Of a stretch of DNA of 64,000 bases, positions 46,856 to 57,951 are shown in pieces. The translations under genes and the position numbers were made by a program. The stretch's first letter is position 1; each line of letters begins with the position of its first letter. The DNA is from Cerrena zonata. Its lineage: Eukaryota; Basidiomycota; Agaricomycetes; Polyporales; Cerrenaceae. The stretch covers positions 124,001 through 188,000 of the forward strand of contig JASBNA010000032.1 of the NCBI GenBank assembly GCA_038087015.1, read 5' to 3'. Under the pieces are notes generated by a model. That model was not told the DNA's origin. It saw nothing but the letters and a program-made list of their open reading frames with translations, and made no database searches.

Positions 46856-49800
46856 ATGGCGAAGACTAAGCAGGCTACATACAACTTCAGTCCAGCACAA
46901 TGTGTACACCTTGAGACACTTCTACCTCAATACGTTGACTACTTGAAAGATGATGATGCCGATGGATGTGATCAAACAATTGCGGAAGCAGCAGCTATCA
47001 TCTGCACTGAAGCAGGGATCAAAGACGAAGCGAAGAAGGAATCTGTAACTACGGTAAGGATTTTGAATGTAATATGCATATCCCCCCTTACATTACTAAC
47101 CAGAGTCTGTTCAGAGTGTTCGTCAGTGGCTCACGATCAAGGCAAGCAATGAGAAGAAGTCCCGGGTGGTGAAACCTTTCGAAGTCACTGGGAAACAATC
47201 ATTCCATACGGCCCAGTGGGAATCAATGATCAAACCGGCAGTCTTAAAACTGCAAAAGTTCCAATGTCCTCATCCGAACAAGCACGCCGACTGGTTGAAG
47301 GAAATTATGATAACTCGAGACGCTCTTTGGTCTGGGTTAACAGATGTCCAACGTAAGGTGTATGAAGTTCAAGCACTAGAGTTCAATGAAGGGACGGCTG
47401 CTAAGGAGATGAAAGCTTTGTAAGTGACTTCGACCAACTGTCCTTGATGATAGACCTGCTCATTATTGTCCATTCTGACAGGTACGGTGATAAGCATTTC
47501 GAGGAGGAGTTGCAGAAAGTGCTGAATCGATTTGGTGATCTGTTTGATGCACGAATTATCGCGGTCACTGTTCGCCCGGGTACCCAAGGGGTCATGTCCT
47601 CCATGTACGAGTTTATATTGCTTTCACCTCAAGCGAATGAGGCTGATAAGTGGCTTTCTGAAATAGTTTGGAGTCCAAAGGGACGTCAAAGTTTATGAAG
47701 ACGTTGCCTGAGCCGAAGAGATATCAGTGGAAGCCTGCAGAGTACGTGGCCAAGATGCAGGAGGAGTTGGGAGCCACAGAAGGTGATGATTCGGATGATC
47801 CAACTCTCCGGATGAAGTATGATGGTAATAGAAGGCCAATACTACCAAGAGGTCCGTATGACAGACAGACGGAGACCCTCCGAACTCTCCTGGCTGATCT
47901 TGTGAGGGAGAATTACAGTGAGTGTTTTACTTGATCGCTTCGAAGGGGTATTGAGTTAGCCGGATTGTTAGACAGGGCAATGGGATATCCGAAGACTGTA
48001 GTGGGACCACCATGGACTAGGATGACAGGTCATTGGTCCCAATACATTGATCCGAAGTTCTTTCCTTCTCAGTCATCGCTTCCGGATGATTTCGATTTGG
48101 AGGGTTTGGTGTTGCAGCGGCCCCAGAAAATGCCAATCGCATTTATCCTACAATGGGCAGACCATTTAGTGGAAAGGCAGGATATGAAGGAAAGGGGGGA
48201 ACTAGAGGAGGGCGAGGAAGTCTTTAGCTGGAAGGTGTACTGGTCACTGAAGAAAGGGAAATGGGTTCCAGAGGGAACACCGAATGATGCGGATGAGGAA
48301 CGAAAGAAGTGTCGACGTAAGAGAAAGCGTGCGGCACAGGAGGACGAGCAGGATGAGGAGGAAGAGGTGGAAGACGAGATCACAAATGGATTGAATCAGC
48401 TCGATTCCCCCATTGATTTTGGCTCCGTCGGAAAGGAGAGAGCACCGGACCCAGTCAAGTCCAAGAGGGATGCCTCCGGCCCACAGGGGAAAGGAAAGGA
48501 AAGCGTCCGTCCAGGATCACCTGCTTCTGTCGGTGATATCTGGTCAGACAGAGTGACGTTCCTTCGCCAACTTTGCGAAGACATGAACTATCGCAAGCTT
48601 GTAAATTGGTTGGACACATTCCAGGTACGTTAACCCCGCATTATTGTGGAGAGAGATATGCTGCTAATGAATTCGTGGTGGCAGACTGATACACAACTTG
48701 GTGATGAGGCAATACCACGAGCATTCCCACTGTTTGGGTCTATTGGATGGGACAATCCATTACCGTACCTGCCTGAGTCCATCCACACTGCTGTTAATGG
48801 TAGTACGATGATTGAGTCTCTCTTCGTTCTATGGGAGAATCATGCTCAAACATTATGGGGTATGGATGGAGCTGTCGAGGAGCTACTCCTGATCAGTGGT
48901 CAGCTTATCCGCGACATACAGATGGGGCAATTTGCACAGCAAGATGCCGAGGACCCATGGCCCGAACATCTTCCCTGGTATCTCTCCCATACGAATTTCT
49001 CAATGGCCACACAGGACCGGATGTCTACTGTGTGTCTGGCTATATGGAACTCTATATGCTACACTGCCCAAATGGAGCTGTTTGGCCAGATGCAAATCGG
49101 ACCGGATGTGCTTGGATCATCCGGACAGACCCCATCCGGGTCCGGTGCCAGAGTAATATTGGGCATGGATGACGTACAAGCTCCTCTTGAAACGGTCTCG
49201 GACACTTCAATTCTACCGTCTACCCCTTTCCATGCTCAGGAACCAGCTCCAGCAGCACCGCTTGGTACTTCTGCATCATCCCATACACTTGGTCATCTAC
49301 CATCAGCCGCCCCTGTTGTGACATCCATTCCACCATCCAGAGTCCCTGTTGAAATAAACAAAAAGGGAAAGCAAATAAAACCCCGCCAGCCTCCAAGAAA
49401 GAAGTCCAAGAAACCTTATCCTGATACTCCTATCATCCCGGATACTGATACCAGATGTGAGTAATGTTCTCAAAAGGTCTAAATAATCTCTTAACACTGA
49501 CCGGATTTCGGACAGCTACCTTCGAACATGATCTATCCGGACGTAGCCCCTCCGGACACAATCCATCCAGCCAAGGTCAACCCGGGCTTAATCCATCCGG
49601 ACCGCTCCGTACTCCAGAGACATCCATAGCTTCCGGAAACAAGGCGTCCAGTAAGCAAGTGTCCGCTAAGAAGGTGTCCGCTAAGATGGCATCCGGCCAC
49701 AATGTGGATCCATCCGGACATGCTACTATCCAACATCCGGCAGAGACATATGCCAATGAACAGGATGACTCTAAGGCGCGAACGCTCAGGACAAAGCAGA

Positions 49801-49916
49801 AGATGGTTTGGAGGAAGGATGGTTCTAGGGTTCCTGAGGATCAGGCAGGTGGGACCACCGCCACAGGTAACAAGAAAACTGGGAGACCTAATAATAAGAA
49901 AGCTGCCAAGAAGTAA
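46856..49916 (+). CDS. Large cargo protein of unknown function
   Basis: Start MAKTKQATYNFSPAQC. At least seven exons can be joined in frame: SVTT|SVRQWLTIKA, KEMKAL|YGDKHFEEEL, VMSSM/I|LESKGTSKF, RENY|RAMGYPKTVVG, WLDTFQ|TDTQLGDEA and DTDTR|STFEHDLSG, ending NKKAAKK (about 900 residues). The first half is mixed alpha/beta with many W and K; the middle has a long basic/acidic low-complexity block (RRKRKRAAQEDEQDEEEE, about 48310-48390), a possible nuclear signal. The C-terminus is Ser/Gly/Pro-rich and encoded by DNA dense in CATCCGGA words. Similar genes may be common partners of KDZ elements, but I do not recognise a named domain. Confidence 0.65.
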
Positions 49917-50100
49917 TTTCTTCCTCATTTTGCTCACACAATTCAACTTGTATCTCTCTAAAATATTGCGCTTTGCATTTCAACTGTGCTAAGCTATTCT
50001 CTTAAATTGTACTTCATGTTGTCTTCCATTATGGTCTATTCAAAATTCATGGATGCTGCTATAATCCCTGTGGAATAGAAAACGTAATGTACAAACTCTA

Positions 50101-53100
50101 TTAATCTTCCACCATTGCGTCCTCATCCTTGCCAACCTCCTCATCAGATTGTCCAATCTCCCCCTCCTCCAATTCATCCTCCTCGGTGTCTGCATCACCA
50201 TCCGCATCTGCATCAAGCTCCATGCCACTAGGGCCATCCGTCTCAGAGTCACCGTCATCCGCATCTGTTTCAGCGATTGCCTCATCCGGTTGCTGCTGAT
50301 CTGCGACCGGATTTTCATCGCGCCTCTCCAATGTAAATGACCCACCATCCGGCTCCCTTTCATCTGTCGTAACTCCCGGATCATCTGCGACACCTGATTC
50401 TGTCGTTAGCATTGGGACCGGAAGATCCGTACTGTCTTCGGATGATGATGCGTAGTTGTCCACTATAAAGTGCATCCCTGCACGTACTTCAAATATTATT
50501 ACTTAGTTTTTTTCAACTTTCATAAGCCATTCATTTACGTACCTTGTAGTGGAGATGAACTCTCCTCTTCTCCGTCACTTCTGGATACTTCCAACTCATG
50601 CCCATCCCCATCACTACTCTCCAACATCTCTTCGGACTGGGCAAGAGGTTCACTAACAACCTCCGGTTCCGCTGCGACTTCTGTCACAGATTCCTGATCA
50701 TCATCCACCTCGTCGCTGTCGCTTTCTTCCTCCGGTGATTGCTTGATGTTGATAAGCCTAGCCGTTAGCTTGCTATCAAGTGCGGCCTGCACGAAGTCCT
50801 TGAGATCGTTAATGGAGCGGTCAATCTTCTCGTCGATGTGAGCTTCGACGTTTTGCAAGAAACTTGAGAGTTTCTTATCCACAATGTCAGTGACACCTGC
50901 GGCCATTCCTTCAAATACGACCTTTGTGGAATTTTCAGCCGCTCTCAGCCACCCGTCAGCCAGTGCAGTGAGCGAGGTCTCAGTCAGCTTGTATAAGCCT
51001 GACTGGATCTGGCTGTTGATCTCACCGCGTTCACCACTGAGTGCATCCGTGATATCCTCAAGTATCTCCTGACGTTGTGCGAGCAATGCGGCAGACAGGA
51101 GTTCCATATTGACTGGAGTATTGTGACTTTGAAGGTCTTCTACCTGTCCGGAGAGTAGCCCTGATGGTCCTGGAGCTTGCGTATTCTCTACTAGACTGGT
51201 AGGCTCAGTCAGGAAGACTTCCGCCCCTTCAACTGCCATGTCGTCGACGGCCTTCAGAGTCACTTGAAGCAAGTTACTTGATGATATGAGTTGTTCAAAA
51301 GCTACGTACATACCTTCATCTTCATCTGTGTTACTCGGAACCCTCTTCATAGTCCTGGGGGGACGTTTACCAACAAATGCTCGCTTCACACTGCTGGATT
51401 TATCCTCATCAGCGACTTCCTTCCTGTTGACTTTGATCGATTTCCCTCGTACTGCTCGAGGGACTTCCGGCTTTTCTACAGGAGTTTTCTTCGGCTTCCT
51501 GGACGTAGAACGGGGCTTTGACTTTGCCAGTTTTACCACCCTAGGAGTGGAGGTCGCGCGAGATAAAGCCTTGGCCTTTGAGGAGGATGGTGCTGTTGGA
51601 GGTACGGATGTCGGGTGATCTAGATCCACTGGCTCTGAAGGCAATTGAGTCTTCCCGGATGGTCTTGATGATGCTCGAGTCCGTGGCTGTGGCTGTGATC
51701 TTACTTTTTCTCCGGTAGCGGTGGCTGGTGCACGGGACCGTGATCGTCCTCGTTCAGGTACATCTTCACTTGGTTGAGCCATCCATGGCCGATGGAGGCT
51801 ACCATTTTCCGCTTGTCTGAGTATGTTCTCAAACCGGGCTCTTGCATCTTTGGGAAGGAGCGGCCATTTGGGGGATTCCAATCTCCTGGATTCGACTGCC
51901 TTGGAAAGAAGACGTGGGAGGGCGTAATTGACTGGTGCCTTCAGTAGTTTCTTTTCATGCCCTATCGTTTGTACTTCCTTGGTGGTAAGCGGTTTCACGA
52001 CCGACAAGACCTTCTCCGATGATGGAAACAAGGGGATATCGACGTCAATATAGTCCGGCGGAAGTTGGTGAGGCCCTTTATTGGTGTCTAGTGCCAGAAC
52101 GTTCAAGACGTGGTATACCAAAGTGATATACCACGGCCAATTCGCTGGGACCTTGAGGTTCTTGAGCTTTTTCTTGGCATCGATTCCGTTCTTTGGAACT
52201 AATGAGCATCCATTCGAGCCGACCTTGCATCGCCAGCAACCGTGAAAGTGTCGAAGGGCCACAAAACAGTCATGTCCTCCTTGAGCGCATGATTCACATG
52301 GTATGGGCTATTGGGTATCTCGTCAACTGAAAGATTCAGACGATTCTTGAAATGTAAACTTACTGAAAGTTGCTCCTTGAGGGCTGCCTCGAACATCACG
52401 TCCTGATTAGCAAATTGAGACAGATCACCTTATAAGTGTATCAGATCAGTATAGATTTGGCTATTGCTGCAATACAAGTACTTACTAGTCTCCTGAGGGT
52501 CAGGCTGGTGATCCTCTGGAGGTACTACCTCGCGACCTTTACCTTTCCTATCCCCACTGGGTTGAGGGATAGCAGAAGGGCGTGAAGATCCACTAGCCAC
52601 ATCCACCATCTCGACATCCTCAGTCTCAAGATCACGACGCAGTCGCTTGGACTTCGGTTTTGTCGGTACAATGGATCCGGATGATTTTACCGCAGTAGCG
52701 GAGGTTTTGGAAGCTGAACCGGATGGGACGTTTGTCCGAGTGACTCTAGATGCTGGACCGGCATCATCCTCATCTTCTGTAAAGGTCCGAGGCCTTTTAC
52801 TCTCTGTATCTCAATTAGTTAGCATATCAGCCCTGGATTTGTCAACTGGTGCTTACTGCCAGAAGTACTTGCTGTGAGTGGCTGGTATTGCGATTGGAAC
52901 AGAGTAGAGAAGAGCGGGAAGCGTGGGTGAGTGTTGAATAACGGTGATTCCAGACATAATACCAGCGGAGGTTGATCTTGAATGGCGCGAGCAGCGTTTA
53001 GATCAATAACTATTGAGCACTTGAGTCTCTTTATGCATCCGGAAGAGAAGATAAACTTACCCAGCTTACACCAGAACGGATGCACATCTACTGACTTGGG

Positions 53101-53562
53101 CCACTCCAGATCGTCACAGAATGTAGGCCGACGATCATAGAAGTCCATGTATGCCGGGCTCAAGTAAAACGCCTGAAGGAAATCTTCTTTTTTCCAACAT
53201 CCAGATACATGTCTATCTTGAGGAACCCGGAGATAAGCAAAACTAGAAAGTATATAGGGGACTCCCTCCGTAATGTCGGACAGTGCATCTCGAATGCGGA
53301 CCCAGACTGATTTCTACAGAGGTACTGAGAAAAGAATGTGGAGTAAAATAAATAATACACGTACCAGATGCTCGTACACCCCATTAAAGTAATACATAGC
53401 TTCCTTTTTTTCCATGTTATCCGGCGCGACAAGCACTGCCTCACGGACCATGAAGGTCAAGGCCCATAGCAAGGCTTGTTCTTCAGATCGAGCAGGTCGG
53501 CCAGTTGCGGTGGCGCCTTGGCTCAGAGGCTTATTCATGGCAGTTTTCATGGTGTAAGACAT
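50101..53562 (-). CDS. Zn2Cys6 (Gal4-type) DNA-binding cargo protein
   Basis: Multi-exon gene from the ATG at 53562 (MSYTMKTAMNKPLSQG) of about 1000 residues. The first exons hold LLWALTFMVREAVLVAPDN and FYLSPAYMDFYDRRPTF; a basic, Ser/Pro-rich linker follows. The exon starting near 52308 opens with PIPCESCAQGGHDC and continues GCWRCKVGSNGC. The spacing C-x2-C-x6-C-x9-C-x2-C-x6-C matches the fungal binuclear zinc cluster, which binds CGG triplets. Then come PANWPWYITLVYHVL, an RS-rich stretch, a helical region with possible coiled coil (IDEKIDRSINDLKDFVQAAL) and a strongly acidic end. A likely job is transcriptional or transposition control of the element; this is inferred. Confidence 0.7.
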
Positions 53563-53779
53563 GATCGGAATAATTGAATATGAGTTGGGCACTAGTGGTG
53601 GTAAGTGGACAACACTTGGAATCGATAACTACGTGATGGATTGTTCTAAGTCACGTATTAAATCACGTGATCGTGAATGCGATCAGATCTTATCATTGAT
53701 TGGTCTTTCAATCTTTTGTTTCCAATTGGTTCGTTATTTCTCTTCTAAGCACCTCCATCTGCGGACGGATACACTCAAC

Positions 53780-55689
53780 ATGTCTGAAGGTAACAGGAAG
53801 GTAAGCTTGTAGATGATTTGAACAGTATCTCAGCTCAATAAAATTATTATATACAGGTTGTACGATTTACTGGGTTATCCTCCGTAAGCCAAACCTCTAT
53901 TGTACGTATCTGCAGAACTGACAAAGACTTCAATGGTTTCAGGCTCCAGATGATATTTCATCTCCATCTGGGCATTCTGGCTTTTGGAACCAAGCGGGCG
54001 GTCCGTTGCCTCACTTGGCATTTTCACTACCTCCATCATCAAGATATAGGAGTGCATCCGTCCTAGACTTGGGTGCGGTGCGGTCACCCTCACCGATTGA
54101 AAACCGGCCATACATTCCTGACTTGGACAATCTACGGTCACCATCCCCAATGGAAAGCAGTCCGTACATTCCCGACTTGGGCAACTTACGCTTGCCATCC
54201 CCTATCGACGACCGTCCGTATGTTCCGGACTTGAGCAGTGTACGCTCACCCTCTCCAATCACCACTCGTCCGGTCATCCCGGATTTGTCTTCCGTCCGAT
54301 CACCCTCACCGGTCCCTAGCCGTCCATTCATCCCGGATTTGTCTTCTGTTAGATCGCCCTCACCAATCTCTGGCCATCCGTTCATCCCAGATTTGTCTTC
54401 CGTTCGATCACCCTCGCCAATCCCTAGTCGTCCATTCATCCCGGACCTGTCTGCAATTCAATCGCCCTCACCCATCGAGAACCGTTCTCAATCGCCTGTT
54501 CAGACCTCTATTCAAAGTTCATCATCAGTGCCCTCCCTCAGTATTCATGATAAGCTCGCAAACGGCTTTGCGAAAAATGGCGACTGGATTCAAGAACTTG
54601 AGGAGAATGCTCTCGCCGAGAGCATGAGTCACATGAGTCTCCATTCAAGGCCTCCTGGAACACAAGGAGCCCACTCCTCTCATGGCCGTGCTGTGTTGGT
54701 CATGGATGAAATTGACCTCTTCTTCTGGTCCGTTGTCCGGACTAACTGGTTTGGACCGAATGTGCTTCTGAACTGGAGGCAATGGGCAAAAGACAATCAG
54801 ATGACTATCAAGCTAATGGAGGACTTACTGGACTATCCCCAGAGATACGCAGACCTGTTCAAGAACTTCAGCTTAGTTCGTTTTATCTCCTGGTTTATGA
54901 ACACCCTTCATCTTAGCTGATTTTAAACATAGGAACCATCTTGCCAATTACCTACAGATGAGTTGGGACGCTTTGTTGTGCCATTAGTAGAGGTCAGCGA
55001 TGAGGAATCAAAAAGTCGTCTGAAGTTTATCTTGGTCAGTCTCCCTATGATGGCGGAACAAGCCGGCTTTGAAGATCTGGTTCAGAAGGCCAAGAGAATA
55101 TCTCAAGAGGTAGAAAGCTCCTATCAAGAAGACGGTACTCTGACATCTCCAGAAGCCGTATATATAGCAGATATGGCGTGGCATCTAGCAGACAGGGTAT
55201 CTTGGTTTCATATCTTATTATTTTCCGCTCCTCTATTGACACTATATTAGTTGGGACGTTTTAAGCACCTTATGGATTGGACAGAGGCGCTGCTGCGTGA
55301 AACAGATACTATCGACGTAAGTACAAAGATCAAATACACCCCACCAACCGGTCACTCACCCCAAGTTCCTCAACTAGCACCGTTCCACCGAGGCATTCGT
55401 AAAGGCATGGAGCCGCCATCTTCGTGGGGCTGCAGGCATCCCTGAGCTCCGTATGATGGAAACGAGGAGTTTAGCACCCAACATCTTGACTCAGATTTAC
55501 GAAATACCGTATCCGGATATCCCTCCACACCCATCCACTAATCTCTCATACCCGGATGATGAACTTGATGATACGGAGAAGCTCATTGCTAATATGACTG
55601 AGCTGAGCTCAGCCATTGCTGACCTTCGTACCACAACTTCACGTGTATTTGGTACCGCTCACTACGACAACTTAGCAAGGCAGAAGTAG
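53780..55689 (+). CDS. Cargo protein with RSPSPI repeats
   Basis: Start MSEGNRK. The following exons join at VVRFTGLSS|APDDISS and, further on, HLS|EPSCQLPTDE, HLADR|LGRFKHLMDW, DTID|HRSTEAFVKAW, ending NLARQK. Residues about 60-200 hold seven full 18-residue repeats, RSPSPIxxRPxIPDLSSV, and a partial eighth, encoded by a 54-bp tandem repeat. The SPSP motifs would suit proline-directed kinases. After it is a helical domain (IHDKLANGFAKNGDWIQELE, DEIDLFFWSVVRTNWFG). No known enzyme motif. It is the last gene before the right end of the KDZ element. Confidence 0.65.
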
Positions 55690-56166
55690 AGACGAAATGT
55701 GTTTTTAACCTCAGCAATATAACCGCTTCTTTCTTGATTGCACAATTGGCCCAAGCCACCCAAAGCAAGTCAACCGGACTGCCTCGTAGCATGTGGCTTG
55801 TAAGTCAATAAGCCCTATCTCACCGGTCTTGTGGGAAGATAAACCGCTTGGTTGTATGTGAGAAAAGTAGACCTGGGTATGCCGGACCTATCCGAGTGTT
55901 CCGAATATCCCTCACTAATGAGTCAGCCGGACTCAATCAACGCATACGGATCATAGTAGGCTCAATTTCAGCTGGATATAAGTCAGCCTGACTGAGCCGG
56001 AGTATACGGTACATTGTATGCATCGCCCGACCCACCCAAGTCTTCTGAACACTGCTCTCATATGAGTCGGCCAGACTCTATCACAGCATACCAGCCATAG
56101 GCTCAATGTGAGTGGGCTATCAGTCGGTCTGATTGAGCCGGAATATACGGTGCATTACATGTATTC
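55690..56166. repeat. Right subterminal repeats
   Basis: Between the last cargo gene and the right inverted end are about four spaced palindromic words of the kind GAGTCAGCCGGACTC, AGTCAGCCTGACT, GAGTCGGCCAGACTC and CAGTCGGTCTGATTG, separated by CATACGG and TATACGGT(A/G)CATT words. They resemble the core of the left 57-bp minisatellite. Confidence 0.65.
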
Positions 56167-56298
56167 TAGTCAGGCATATCCTCTCGTGTCATACGACAAT
56201 ATGTACATGACCGCGCAGCCCCATCTGAACCGCAAGTAACGGGCATATTCCCCCCGATTGGTACTGTGTTATACGGAGAAAGAGGACTGAAAGGTGTG
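56167..56298 (-). repeat. Right terminal inverted repeat of the KDZ element
   Basis: Inverted match to 35923-36052. Just outside it lies A followed by 17 C (56299-56316). Confidence 0.8.
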
Positions 56299-57205
56299 AC
56301 CCCCCCCCCCCCCCCCGCGGCTCTCCGAAACACACAATATAACTTCCCTCTCTCGCATATCAAATGTGTATCTCCACTCTTTTCTATCTATATCCGTGCT
56401 CACGACTCATACTCCCGATACCAAAAGCCCCACGTAGCGTCAGGCGCTGTTATACCCCTTCTATTCACTCACGACTGCGTCGTTTTTACCAATCTCTTGT
56501 GCCTCGCTAGGTTCTTGGACAAAAGTCCACTACTCCAATAAGAAATCAAACCCTAATAGGCCCGAGCACCCCTGCAAATAAAGTAATCCAAGTTTCCTAG
56601 ACAAAAAGTCGATGGAATACAAAAGCAAGTCTGCAACAAGAGGCATCAATACCCCAAATAGAAGATATCCTAATAATACCTGATCTCTCACAACCTGCCC
56701 TATCGTCTCCTCGAGCTCGTACTATAACCAGACTATTACTCTGAATTCTACGTTGGGCTTCGCGTCTCTTCTTGGGCCCCTTCTCCAGCGTCGTTCTATA
56801 TATGAGCCATTTACTCCTCCTCCTCCTCCGCCTCCTCAATCTTCTCGCTACAGGTGGGTATCCGAGCTAAGTCTCTTTCCGTACATCCTTTGCTCATTCA
56901 CAAGCATGTATTGTTAGGTACCGTCGGATCTATTGCAACATACTAGGCAGTACACAACCCTCACAACACTACCTGCGTGGATTTATCATCTTGTCGACTT
57001 TTGGCCCACCCTCTCAGCCGAGGCGGTCGAACTAGGTGCTCCTTTCGTTTGACCTTGCATTTTTTCTAGTACACTATGATCACAAAGTAACGATTGCACC
57101 TAAATTCATGAAATCACCCTTTCCCCGAGCCTGTCCCTCGAAAATGAAATACAACAAGACGAGAGGGTATATCCTATCACAGTTACAATACCACGACCGA
57201 CCACG
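56299..57205. other. Right flank of the KDZ element
   Basis: Starts with the A-C17 run. The stretch 56471-56755 is a diverged copy of 58423-58670 (see repeat). No gene is supported. Confidence 0.4.
56471..56755 (+). repeat. Diverged direct repeat, copy 1
   Basis: Shares CGTCGTTTTTACCAAT, GGTTCTTGGAC(A/G)AAAGTCC, CAAGTTTCCTAGA and CCTCGAGCT(C/G)GTACT with 58423-58670 in the same order and orientation, about three quarters alike by eye. Confidence 0.7.
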
Positions 57206-57951
57206 TTATCCCGGGTATCTGAAGCGGAATATCGTCCGCTTAACTGTTTTGTATGCGAACAGTGTACCAGCCAGTAAGAAGGAGAATCCGAAAATGATGG
57301 GAAGTGTTATAAGATAAATGTTGCTGGTGGAGGTGAAGCCATGGTTGGTATCGGTATTGGGCACGACAGTAGGTTCAATTGTGGGGAAAAAATATCTAAG
57401 GAGTACTCCGGGTTAACACATGTTTAGAGGGAAGTTGAAGGCTCGGACTGACTGTATGTCAAACAGATGCAATTCTGGAGTACTGCTATTTCTGTTGGTG
57501 TCGTCCTGAGCTTGGAGGGTCATTTGGACACTATGCGTGCCGTTGACGAGATTGTGATCGAAAAGAACTGCACATTCCGAAGTCGCGCTTGATGACGTGA
57601 GGTTTTGGTTGAACGTTTGTGAACCTCCACCAAAGGTAATCTGCAGACTACCACCGGCAGGTGTTTTGATCCCGTTCAGTACAATCCTATCACCTGACAA
57701 TCATCCATCATCAGTCACCAGCCTTGAATACGCCACTCCTGGACGTCCAAAACACGTACGGAAAACATACCAACGAAGGAGAAAACACCGTATGCGCCAA
57801 CCTGGTTCGTAAAATGATTCGTAGTCGTCTCCTCCGCACAAGCAAAATTGGAAACGTTACCCCACGCGGAAGAGGGTTGTAGGAGAACATACTGGCTATC
57901 TAAACTTATCGTCGCAGGCGTGTCAGTGACTTCCTGTCTCCGGTAAAGCAT
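57206..57951 (-). CDS. Single-pass membrane protein with extracellular beta-rich region
   Basis: Three or four exons from the ATG at 57951 (MLYRRQEVTDTPATISLD), with joins at GVFSFV|GDRIVLNGIKTP and LFDIQ|YFFPTIEP. The N-terminal part (VLLQPSSAWGNVSNFAC) and GSLQITFGGGSQTFNQ, NGTHSVQMTLQAQ are beta-rich with N-glycosylation sites; near the end is one membrane helix (IYLITLPIIFGFSFLLAGTLFAY) and a short basic tail. The layout resembles the 60786 gene and other Agaricomycete single-pass surface proteins of unknown function. No signal peptide follows this start; an upstream exon may exist. Confidence 0.6.

Larger units (their letters stand above)
35923..56298. mobile_element. KDZ-type DNA transposon with TET/JBP gene and cargo (about 20.4 kb)
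   Basis: The limits are set by inverted ends: 35923-36052 matches the reverse complement of 56167-56298. Both arms share CCGTATAACAC, GTACCAATCGGGGGGAATATG, GGGCTGCGC and TTGTCGTATGA or close variants. Inside are a KDZ transposase (38544-45167), a TET/JBP dioxygenase (45244-46607), a TPR-like gene, three other cargo genes and subterminal repeats at both ends. The linkage of TET/JBP genes to KDZ transposons in basidiomycetes is established; this layout with its cargo is what the sequence shows here. A candidate 8-bp target duplication ACCCCCCC lies at 35915-35922 and 56299-56306, but the right copy sits in a C17 run, so it is weak. Confidence 0.85.
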
